A program made the position numbers and the translations under genes. Of a stretch of 64,000 nt of DNA, positions 28,401-34,433 are shown piece after piece. This stretch comes from Sarcocystis neurona. Lineage: Eukaryota > Apicomplexa > Conoidasida > Eucoccidiorida > Sarcocystidae. The DNA lies in assembly GCA_000727475.1 (NCBI GenBank), contig KL647289.1, positions 5,274,019-5,338,018 of the forward strand, read 5' to 3'. The notes beneath the pieces were generated by a model. That model saw nothing but the letters and a program-made list of their open reading frames with translations. It did no database searches and was not told the DNA's origin. Numbering within the stretch: position 1 is the stretch's first letter; every line of letters begins with the position of its first letter.

Positions 28401-28916
28401 AGCCCTACACGGAGGAGCACCTCTTGTACTTTTGCAGGCATGGTGTATACACCACCTATGTATAGCAGCATCCTTTTCGACCTTTTTTTCAAAGATGAGG
28501 TGGATACGAGAAGAAGCTATGGGAAGTGTAGCACCATGCGTGTTGTGACGATCTCCTCCGGTACCAGCCAGAGAGGCTGGACCTCCTGAGGTATCCCTGT
28601 TGTACGAAGGTGGAAGGCAAGCGGCGTGCGCTTCGCTCAGTGTCGACGGACTACACTCGTGGGGTAACGGATAGCCTCGTACATATGTATACATATATTG
28701 ACATATTGGTGAGCCTGTTTCTTGTCTGCCACTGTACTGAGATGACGGCGTTGGATTACTCCTATGCGACGGCAAGCGTTATTGAACAAATACTACCACA
28801 CATGGTTGCACCTACTTGCGAGGGGCGACAGCAGCACAAATGCACGGGTGGGTGTGTCTCGCGTAGGTAACAGTTGATTCTGCAGCTGCGTAGTCTTTCA
28901 CAGCGAAGAGTGCCAT
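6053..28916 (-). CDS. SIZ1: SIZ/PIAS-type SUMO E3 ligase (SAP-PHD-PINIT-SP-RING), 16-exon model
   Basis: Predicted E3 that moves SUMO from the E2 (Ubc9) to chromatin-associated targets; expected in the nucleus. Exons in transcript order: 28916-28816, 27863-27753, 26321-26176, 24582-24200, 23119-23024, 22328-22208, 21900-21677, 20574-20515, 19852-19755, 18685-18476, 16986-16767, 14992-14846, 14513-14297, 13019-12510, 12079-10838, 10446-6053. All introns are GT-AG, phases match throughout, and the sum is 8,280 nt (2,759 aa). Domains by residue: SAP 35-70, PHD 218-275, PINIT about 290-470, SP-RING 511-570, DGSY about 590, SUMO-interacting motif near 1054, disordered Ala/Gln/Ser tail 1295-2759. 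SAP, PHD, PINIT and SP-RING in this order is the SIZ1 layout of plants. Weakest points are the start codon, exon 3's 3' end, the exon 12/13 junction, and possible extra exons at 24.6-26.1 kb or above 29 kb. The symbol is a family name, not a proven orthology. Confidence 0.85.
10838..12079 (-). CDS. Gene A exon 15: conserved helix region and SUMO-interacting motif
   Basis: Acceptor GTGGTACTTCTAG|, donor ATAACAG|GTAAGC. The first 60 residues (VDDTGTCILQLCVRAVA, later NFEDTLLRLMSCGAAIRVGR) are not low complexity and look folded. Then come Ala/Gln/Arg-rich stretches. Around residue 1054 is VVVVISSDEEEE, a textbook SUMO-interacting motif (hydrophobic core followed by Ser and acids). A charged coiled-coil-like segment (QLLLERQRQELEQREKL) lies near the end. 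Confidence 0.85.
12510..13019 (-). CDS. Gene A exon 14: acidic patch and poly-Ala region
   Basis: It begins SSSEDEEEALTIESSSS, a Ser/acidic stretch typical of phosphorylation-dependent SUMO-binding segments after the SP-RING. Long Ala/Pro/Thr low complexity and a second acidic run (EEETEEGEDDEDS) follow. The acceptor is GTTGACGCAG| and the donor is ATAGCG|GTAAGC, phase 1, which joins exon 15 through a Gly codon. Confidence 0.82.
13020..14296 (-). other. Gene A intron 13 (1.3 kb) containing a long inverted repeat
   Basis: Noncoding between donor GTAAGC and acceptor GTGTTGACGCAG|. About 275 bases of it are taken up by the inverted repeat described separately. In the pre-mRNA the repeat would fold into a long double-stranded stem. 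Confidence 0.6.
13197..13471. repeat. Near-perfect 88-bp inverted repeat with ~98-nt spacer
   Basis: The left arm (about 13197-13285) and right arm (about 13384-13471) are reverse complements along nearly their whole length; I see one single-base indel close to the spacer. The arms contain AGTGTCTGGGGGCGAGAGTG and its complement. The copies are as alike as a recent inverted duplication. No transposase frame or target-site duplication is obvious, so it could be a MITE-like element, a foldback remnant or a hairpin RNA precursor. Confidence 0.9.
14297..14513 (-). CDS. Gene A exon 13: Ala/Gly-rich linker
   Basis: Donor GAAATGC|GTAAGC is strong and phase 1, fitting exon 14. The frame contains GGVGGHVAGAAAVNTDATAP and ends in PTKKAFEIVEM. 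The acceptor is either TTTGAAAG| (14513) or the better-looking GTCTGGCTGCGCAG| further in; both are phase 0. Function is a linker only. Confidence 0.6.
14846..14992 (-). CDS. Gene A exon 12: DGSY segment and charged helix
   Basis: Acceptor TTTTCTGTGTCGCTGCGCAG| starts DGSYRVVSEQELKEESKR. The D-G-S-[WY] element right after the SP-RING region is conserved in SIZ/PIAS proteins, which confirms the join to exon 11 (both phase 0). A charged helix and Ala-rich residues follow. The 3' end is placed at GCT|GTACGT; later GT sites in the same frame (for example TTA|GTGGTC) would lengthen it by up to about 30 codons. Confidence 0.72.
14993..16766 (-). other. Gene A intron 11 (1.8 kb)
   Basis: Noncoding in the model. 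It holds a (TCTGTGTG)-type microsatellite at about 16370-16430 and CA-rich tracts at 16045-16100. Short open frames on both strands here have no motif or splice support. Confidence 0.6.
16767..16986 (-). CDS. Gene A exon 11: SP-RING catalytic zinc domain
   Basis: A strong acceptor (GTGCTTCTGTCTGCAACAG|) begins IAVPCRGGSCMHLQCFD and continues to WKCPEC. All SP-RING zinc ligands are present (C-x-H, C, C-x2-C), so the ligase domain looks intact. It ends in VIELEA at donor GAAGCC|GTAGGT, phase 0. The domain binds the SUMO-charged E2. This exon gives the most decisive family assignment in the window. Confidence 0.93.
18476..18685 (-). CDS. Gene A exon 10: end of PINIT and first SP-RING strand
   Basis: Acceptor CAGCTTTGTAG|, donor ACGCG|GTAGGC. 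It encodes RFRVNCVNVQKTLELR, an acidic loop (QEDDDD) and EVTRRIKLLCPITFTR. The last part is the SP-RING entry motif (LxCP[IL][TS]xxRI). The final Arg codon is split: CG here and C in exon 11. The D4 run in the loop is the main departure from the family. Confidence 0.88.
19755..19852 (-). CDS. Gene A exon 9: C-terminal PINIT
   Basis: Acceptor GCTGATTTGTCAG| starts the frame ITQYLKNGKNRVEFWW, the usual segment after PINIT (x-G-K-N-x-I/V followed by strands), ending in AILLC. The donor is CTGCAC|GTACTC, phase 2. A 237-codon plus-strand ORF overlaps this exon but has no family similarity that I can see. Confidence 0.82.
20515..20574 (-). CDS. Gene A exon 8: PINIT segment ending at the PI(V) motif
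   Basis: A 60-nt exon with both ends in phase 0. The acceptor is CAATTGCCGCAG| and the donor is ATTGTG|GTAAGT. The product MEETVAAPSWEHKRRDMPIV corresponds to the basic stretch just before the PINIT motif. The next exon supplies IT, so the motif reads P-I-V-I-T across the junction. Confidence 0.85.
21677..21900 (-). CDS. Gene A exon 7: N-terminal PINIT beta core
   Basis: This exon carries the PINIT hallmarks: HVALYVCLTQEEV (strand and turn), YSVDITSYVLR, VIVRCMQLDQP, and TWPKSIQISINGR, matching the family pattern of an N-G turn before the basic/PINIT segment. Donor CCGG|GTAAGC is phase 0. Two acceptors fit: CTGGCGAG| (21900), which agrees with the phase of exon 6, and GACGCAG| (21856), which does not; I use the first. 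Confidence 0.82.
22208..22328 (-). CDS. Gene A exon 6: PHD-PINIT linker helix
   Basis: Acceptor CCGGACTCTAG| and donor TGTA|GTAAGA give 40 codons plus one base. The product is a charged, helix-forming segment (FIEEVERLYRMQRADRG, then LMRLDKQALLPVLASLF) that corresponds to the helical lead-in of PINIT domains in PIAS/SIZ proteins. Phase 0 in and phase 1 out agree with both neighbours. Confidence 0.78.
23024..23119 (-). CDS. Gene A exon 5: second half of PHD finger
   Basis: Acceptor GCTCTTATGCAG| and donor CCGGTG|GTAGGT give 32 codons starting HLSCYPD (His and Cys ligands 5 and 6), followed by FVCSTCRMKRLDPFYPV. The tail C-x2-C-R-x3-R-x-DPF is the signature of the SIZ-class PHD finger, which in plants binds the E2 or modified histone tails. 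Both ends are phase 0. Confidence 0.88.
23801..23870. repeat. TA/TATC microsatellite
   Basis: An alternating TA tract with an embedded TATC tetranucleotide run (CTATCTATCTAT), in the intron between the two PHD exons. Followed at 23990-24000 by a short CA run. Confidence 0.8.
24200..24582 (-). CDS. Gene A exon 4: Pro/Gly/Ala-rich linker and first half of PHD finger
   Basis: Acceptor GCTGCTGCAG| and donor CTGAGT|GTAAGC. The first ~95 residues are low-complexity (Pro, Gly, Ala, Thr). The last ~33 carry the first two zinc pairs, RCICKG and KCKIC. The intron falls between the second Cys pair and the His of the zinc finger. Joined in phase 0 to exon 5 it gives the spacing C-x2-C-x4-H-x2-C expected of a PHD finger. 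The 5' boundary is less certain than the 3' boundary. Confidence 0.78.
24583..26175 (-). other. Gene A intron 3, with coding-like Ala-rich islands
   Basis: This 1.6-kb stretch is intron in the model, but two parts look coding in at least one frame. About 25445-25225 lies behind the good acceptor GTGTTTTGCAG|. About 25085-24970 is Ala-rich and reads into a GTAGGT donor. I could not find a phase-consistent way to include them. It also holds a 16-bp tandem duplication (25497-25528). They may be alternative exons or repeat-derived noise. Confidence 0.4.
26176..26321 (-). CDS. Gene A exon 3: Gln-rich linker
   Basis: A strong pyrimidine tract ending GCGTACAG| precedes one base and a frame with NGGIPLPVLARNSFRSHN, then two QQQ/QQQQ runs. 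The single-base start matches the phase of the SAP exon. The 3' end is placed at CCGC|GTACGA (phase 1), which fits the 2-nt start of exon 4. A donor at TCGG|GTCAGA or an extra exon in the intron cannot be excluded. It is a linker between SAP and PHD with no fold expected. Confidence 0.65.
27631..27652. repeat. (TA)n microsatellite within a longer TA/CA tract
   Basis: An 11-unit TA run within a degenerate TA/CA-rich stretch from about 27577 to 27655, in gene A intron 2 just below the SAP exon. Comparable tracts lie in the introns at 23801-23870 (with TATC units), 22147-22168 and 26370-26480. Confidence 0.85.
27753..27863 (-). CDS. Gene A exon 2: SAP DNA-binding domain
   Basis: Acceptor CTGCTGCTTCCAG| and donor CAGCG|GTAAGC enclose 37 residues with the SAP pattern: a first helix (CAELVGMCKELGL), the turn PHSGRR, and a second helix (KQLLVQALFDY). 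SAP modules bind AT-rich scaffold DNA and place SIZ/PIAS ligases on chromatin. It starts with one base and ends in phase 2, joining exon 3 through an Arg codon (CG|C). It was missed at first because it is short and lies out of frame with a longer shadow ORF. Confidence 0.88.
28816..28916 (-). CDS. Gene A exon 1 (model): start codon and short N-terminus
   Basis: ATG at 28916-28914 in good context (GAC before, G after) opens a frame beginning MALFAVKDYAAAEST that ends at donor AA|GTAGGT. The phase-2 end fits the single-base start of the SAP exon. A start here puts SAP at residues 35-70, as usual for SIZ proteins. The same frame stays open upstream to about 29066, with acceptor-like TTTGCAG at 29011 and TTCCTAG near 29067, so an upstream exon is possible and this ATG may be internal. 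Confidence 0.5.
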
Positions 28917-29310
28917 GTCAACGCAGGGATCACCGTGGCTGGTATTACTGCTGTCGCAGGACAGAGAGCTGGCCGTGTGGGAGTCGCCACCGGCGCGGCC
29001 GCAAATTGATCCTGCAAATACGGGGCCCGCCTCAGATTTCCTCTGCCCACAGCGGCGGTCGCACTAGGAAAACGCACACAAGTTGACCGTCTGCAAGTCC
29101 TCAATCTCGTTAATGCCCAGGGGCCTGCACAGCCCTACGTATTCTCAGCTACTCAAACATACTCTTGTTTGGTCTCTGTATGAACACGTTGTAGGCACGC
29201 ATTACAATACACCGCGGCAAACCGTTTATACATACATATATATATATATATATGTTTATGTATGGTCCTACAGGCGTAGGCAGGCTCTCTAATTACAGGT
29301 ACGTATACAT

Positions 29311-29445
29311 GCAGACACCCGCTGCTACAGACTCTGCCAACATGCATCCATATACTTGTACATATATGTACACGAATACAACATAGGTTCGACCAGTGTT
29401 CGTACATATACATACAGACACCCACTGCTACAGACTCTGCTAACA
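29311..29445. repeat. Imperfect 33-bp direct repeat
   Basis: Two copies of CAGACACCC[GA]CTGCTACA followed by GACTCTGC[CT]AACAT lie about 100 bases apart (29316 and 29416). They differ at about two positions within the core. TA/CA-rich DNA separates them. Confidence 0.75.
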
Positions 29446-29849
29446 TAAGTGTAAGATAAATATTTCTTGCATAGGCTACACTAAGATCGGCTAATCGTTC
29501 AAACGCATGTAAGTACACATACTTGATAGATTAGCATCTATCAATGCTTGAGTCATGTGATACTTCCTCAAATACGCACGTTACCATACACGTAAGTCAG
29601 TCGCATATCTATATCTATCTATATATATATGCATGTATACAAGTACGTGTATTCACAAGGACACACACAAAGACGCAGACACTGTTTACTCGCATAAATA
29701 GTTGCACGCGTTCTCGATAGGAACAGGCACATACTACTTCCGTGTGCATCAATACGCATACTTCCACGCAGATAAGCACACGTAAACTACTTACTGCTCA
29801 ATGCTCAGCATAGTTGTCTTCGGCTTCGACGCTCTGAGTCAAGACGCCT

Positions 29850-30600
29850 TTGCACGGCGGGAGCAATACCGCGTGCATTACTCGGATGAAGAAAGACGAC
29901 CTCGGGTGCTGCCCCCTGGAACCTGCTGTAATGCTGCTTCTTGATACGGTGCTTTTATCTGTCCTCCAGCTGCTGCGCTTCTGCTGCTGCAGCCGCTTCT
30001 CCTTCTGCTGCACCTCAGGCGTCTCCTCCAGCAACTGCGGCTTCTGGCGGAGCTACTGCTTCAGCGTGCTCAGCGAGTGATTCTTCGTAGAAGCTGTTGC
30101 TGCGGTAGGAAGCGGAGGTGTCGTTGGTACGTGCTGGTCTCCCTCAAAGTTGTTGGAGACAGTTACGCTGCTCGCTTTGTCTCTCTGCAAAACCAGCTGC
30201 TGCTTCTGTCGCTCTGAGCACATCCATCCTATTCCTGGGTGCTCGCCGTCTCGTCTGCCACCGGTAGCTGCTTCTCTTGTATAGAAAAGTGTGCAGTCCT
30301 GCGAACGTTATTGTAGTCCCTGCTGCCACTCCTAGCCTTGCTGCGGCTCTGCAGGCGTCGTTCTACCGCCTCCTATCGTGCTTTGCATTGTATTGTCTTA
30401 AAACCTCCCCACGCTGCGACGTTGCATACACGCAGCGCGTTGCTGCTGCCAGCAGCAGCTGTTCTGGCAGCTGGCACTAGCGAGTGCTGCCCTTGCCGCT
30501 GCTGCTTTTGCTGCTGAGTGATATGCTCTTCTTTCTTCGAATTCCGGCTGGTAGCTGCATCCCACGGCAGCTAAGCGGGGCATGACCCAGAAACCGACCG
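29850..30600 (-). other. Coding-like minus-strand stretch, frame unresolved
   Basis: Triplet composition (CAG, GCA, AAG, GAG) resembles the low-complexity exons of gene A, with segments such as EVQQKEKRLQQQK and VSNNFEGDQHVPTTPP. Stops interrupt every frame within about 60 codons, and I found no phase-consistent set of splice sites. It could hold 5' exons of gene A or of another gene, or be a decayed copy of coding sequence. Confidence 0.3.
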
Positions 30601-31862
30601 TCACAGCATGCGTTCTCAACAGCAGCTTGGGCAACCTGTAGAACCATTTATCGCCTGCTGTGACGCAGTCACGCGGAAGCGATGCACCAGCGTGCACAGA
30701 CAACACAGCACACGGGTGTACGTACACTTGTGTAGAGAAGTCTGCTGGATGCAATGTAAGGTGAGCAGCCAGGGCAGCAGTAGAAAAGGATACACTGTAT
30801 GGCAGACGCAGAAAAAGCCCCTATTACATCAACTGAACGTGTGGATCTGCACACAATGGGAGGGTGGACGTTTGAAAATGAGTGAGAAACGCAGGTCTGC
30901 TCGGTTGTACCAACAGGGGAATTTTAGCCCTTGGAGAAGTTTTAGATTTGCAAGTGTGCGCATCAGCTGCGGCGACGTCAGCGGCTCAAATGTGGAGTAT
31001 ACTTCACACGTAGCCTAAGCAAAGCATGTGAAGACAGGGGTGAGGACGGCTGTCCTTCATTCGTACACGAGAGGACTGAAAAAGCAGCTTACTCGTTTGC
31101 GACAGACAAAGACCGAGGAAGGAAAGAAATAATGCCCCTCTGCAGCCGTCAATTATCCAGAAGCAGGTGTTTTGAGGCAGGACGCACTACAAGGCAGGCA
31201 GGAAAAACAGATGAAATAGAGGCGAATAGGAGTGTACACGTGAAGAATTGTGTTTCCGTCAGAGCAGCAGAAAAAGGCCTGTAAGAGACGCGATTAACTG
31301 CAAATATACGGAGGGAGAGTGAACGAATAGATTCAGCAGTAGTCCTCTGTTCGAAAAACGAAGCTTTCTAAGGTGTAATACAAAAGATTACGTGGAAGCA
31401 AAGAAGAATTTTTCAGGTGCCACATTACTGCTATCCAGCAGGAATCACCAGGATGAGGAAAAGAACAATAAATCACAAGTGTTCGCAGCGCCCGGTCCTC
31501 CCTGCAACCACATGAGAAATAAAGGCATTATCACGGAGTACAAATTCTCCGTAGCTACCGACGGAAGACCGATTTCGCACGCATGTATCTCGTGCTCTGC
31601 CCCAGGGCGAGAAAAAGATACTTTCATCGCATGTTTCCATTTTTCAACGCAGAGCAGGGCCGCGCATGCGACGAGCGGCCGCGTGGTACACTGCTGCAGG
31701 CACGGTACATCAAGAACCACTGAGCTTCCTCAGGTTGCATCGGCAAGCATATTGGGCCTTCACCTATATTTCGTCACCAACAAAAGTGTGTGCATGCCTT
31801 TCCGCTGACGAGGAAGCGAAATGTGAAGCCCTACGTCTGTCAACGAGAGGCAACAATAAAAC

Positions 31863-31934
31863 TGCATGGATACCTGCACGGATACCGGCACGGATACCTG
31901 CACGAATACCTGCACGGATATCTGCACGGATAAT
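31863..31934. repeat. Six-unit 12-bp tandem repeat
   Basis: Six head-to-tail copies of TGCACGGATACC, each with zero to three changes, fill 72 bases. Because 12 is a multiple of three, both strands read as tetrapeptide repeats (about IPAR on plus, IRAG on minus). The surrounding frame (120 codons) is not otherwise convincing, so I treat it as a minisatellite. Confidence 0.85.
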
Positions 31935-33233
31935 CCGAGTGCTACCACGCGTCGTCGGCGTCGATCGGGTATCTTTCTCGCTCTCACAGCTGAAGGCTGA
32001 AACCGCTTTTTTTACAGCAGCAGGGTAAAAGGACGTTTCTTCTTCGACTCGGTTTTCCCACCTGCATTTGTGCGTCAACCCGCGCTAGAAACGCGAAATC
32101 GTGAGTGGTTCAAACAGATGCACACCAGAGGCAAATTTTCTCGGCCGTACAGCAACGCGCTTTCCACGTGAGAAGAACTTTTACAATAGAACAATGTTAC
32201 CCGAGCAGGAGACTACATGAAATGGCTTTGCTGTGTGTGTGCATGTGTGCGCACATACACGATAAACATGTATGTATCCGTATCGTGAGTACGTCTGTAT
32301 ATGCGCTCATCTAAAGCACAACGAAGTCTTCCGGAAAATGCCAGCTTGTCGCCACGCACAGTCGCCAGGCTGCATGTCCCTTTGTTTCTGACCCGAAAGA
32401 AGTTCACCAATAACGACAGAGGGCATCACACCTAGGACTTTGCTCCGAAAAGTGCATATGCGTAAAGGTGTACACACAATCATACACGAGCGTGTGAACA
32501 TACGTTTCCGGAGCTGCATCCAATCATACGGAGTACGTAGAGGATTGACCTCTCCCTCACACGAATTCACATTTTCTACAAAGCGTCTCCGTAATTATTA
32601 ATGCATGCACACAGACAAGCGGATCGGACGTTTCGCTTCCTTGGCCGTATATGCGGCAATTACAATATGCAGGTTCACGGCACAAACGCCCATCGGTCAA
32701 ATAGTACAGTGTTTCTGTATGCGCATGCGCCTACACGCTGGAGACACACGAGAAAATACATTCTCTAGCTATATGCCTGTCGATCTCTACGTATATGTAT
32801 ACATATATACGTACATGTTCACGTCTCCAGACACTATATATGTGTATATATATATATATATGCATATATCAAATGTGTATGTGTGTTATACGGAATAAAA
32901 ACGTGTGACGCGTAATTTATTTAGCAGTCGATGATTGGCTCAAACTCCGTAACGTAAAGGTTCTTCTGTATCATTACTGGGGTTCGGGGAACTACACGAG
33001 TTTACAATGTTGGACGTGAATTTTCTCTTCAGATATGGTAGCAATTTTCTATACACTGTAACTACGCCGCTGAAGGCTGAATAAGCTCGAAAGAAGTAAT
33101 TTTCACTGCTGTTGGTTACTTGGCAGGAAGCAAGAGTAGAAGCATATCTGTCGGGTGAGATCAACTTTCTAGGAGGAGTGAATGCCGTTCACCCAAATGG
33201 ACGCTTCGTTCAACGAAAGGGAACGTCACTCAA

Positions 33234-34433
33234 ATGGCACCTGATGCTTTTAGAATGGCGACGTTGAGGGTTTGCTTGCCCACCCACCGCTTTCCCTGCG
33301 TAGGGCGCCAAATCCGCCTCGCATTCCTGCCTGGTGCGCAGCGGTCCCTCCCTGATGCTCGTCCTGCCGTTTTGCTACAGTCTCTCTTCGGTGGATGGAA
33401 AAGCACAGAGTTAGCGTTCAAGCCGCCATCACTAAAAAGGCAAGAAGTGGATCCCCACTGCAACGGTTGCTACACGGAGGATCGGCAGGCGGAACGCGAT
33501 TGTGATCTCTTTTCACCGTGTACGCGAGATATAAATTTTCTGCCCAGGTCTTCGCCAGAACAACGGGATGCAGCGTGCCGTTTCATATTATTCTCTCCAA
33601 GAAAGAGACTGGGAAGTTCCTTTCACAGTCTCTGGAGAGAAACGAAGAAAACGGGACATCATTACAAATTCGCGGCTGCACAAAAACGTGAAGCGGCGCC
33701 TTGTGGCTGTACCCCCCGGGAGCTGCAAGCAGAGGGCCACTGTAGCTTTGTTTCTTCAGAGAAGCGGAAGCCTAACTTCCGTGCTGAAGATTTTGTAAAC
33801 GTGGGAGGGGAGGACGTCTTTTTTAGCTTCCGGCCACTAGAAGATCAGGGGTTAGAGAGTCGTCCTTCCTTCGGATTTATCAGTTCGCTACGGACCGAAG
33901 AAAGGAGAAACTGTAATGTCCCGTTTCCCGCACCATATGTGTACGAACAGGTTTTCGCTGTAAATGCCCGCCTTTTTAAGAAGAAAACGGGTGACAGGGA
34001 AAATTACATTGCCTTAGACTCCTCGGAGCCTACTGGTGAGTTCAGGATCGAAAATGTGTCACGGCCCCGACATCCACTCTGCTTCCTGATATCTTCCAGT
34101 TCTACGGAGGCGCAGTGGGACAGTGACAGTTGTACTCGGATGCACGCCTTTCCTGAAAAGACAAATGGGATAGGAGGTTCGTGCTTTGCCGCATCTTTAC
34201 AGTCAGCCGTATGTGTGCCGTGTCACATTTCCGATCAGCAAGGTGAAAGAATGGATTCAGCGGAAGGGCATGAGAAAGAAGATGGAAGAATGGCCACGAC
34301 AAATTCAGGAGCTATTCGCTGTTCAGACAGAAAACGGAAAATCATGAACGGGACAGAGTATATTCGACGCAAAACAGGACACCGTGGTAGAATTAAACGA
34401 AACAGTCAAGCGCCCGCCTACAAGCGCAGGTGA
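33234..34433 (+). CDS. Hypothetical protein, 399-codon single ORF
   Basis: An open frame this long is very unlikely by chance here. The ATG is in strong context (A at -3, G at +4). I do not recognise the product. It lacks the homopolymer runs of genes A and B. The N-terminus is basic and hydroxylated with no clear signal peptide, the middle contains VGGEDVFFSFRPLEDQG, and the C-terminus is strongly basic (DRKRK, RRKTGHRGRIKR), which would suit a nuclear or nucleic-acid-binding protein. An alternative model splices CGCAG|GTGATT (34429) to CAGTCTAG| (34540) in matching phase, replacing the last residue and adding 75 (474 aa, stop at 34768). It is the only supported plus-strand gene, between two minus-strand genes. 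Confidence 0.6.
   Translation: MAPDAFRMATLRVCLPTHRFPCVGRQIRLAFLPGAQRSLPDARPAVLLQSLFGGWKSTELAFKPPSLKRQEVDPHCNGCYTEDRQAERDCDLFSPCTRDINFLPRSSPEQRDAACRFILFSPRKRLGSSFHSLWRETKKTGHHYKFAAAQKREAAPCGCTPRELQAEGHCSFVSSEKRKPNFRAEDFVNVGGEDVFFSFRPLEDQGLESRPSFGFISSLRTEERRNCNVPFPAPYVYEQVFAVNARLFKKKTGDRENYIALDSSEPTGEFRIENVSRPRHPLCFLISSSSTEAQWDSDSCTRMHAFPEKTNGIGGSCFAASLQSAVCVPCHISDQQGERMDSAEGHEKEDGRMATTNSGAIRCSDRKRKIMNGTEYIRRKTGHRGRIKRNSQAPAYKRR

Larger units (their letters stand above)
28917..33233. other. Region between gene A and the plus-strand ORF
   Basis: No confirmed gene. It holds possible upstream exons of gene A (open frame 29066-28917; coding-like stretch 29850-30600 on the minus strand), TA microsatellites (29231-29253, 29600-29635, 32840-32862), a 33-bp imperfect direct repeat (about 29311-29343 and 29411-29445) and a 12-bp tandem repeat (31863-31934). 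From 31000 to 33200 I see no coding signal. Confidence 0.5.
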
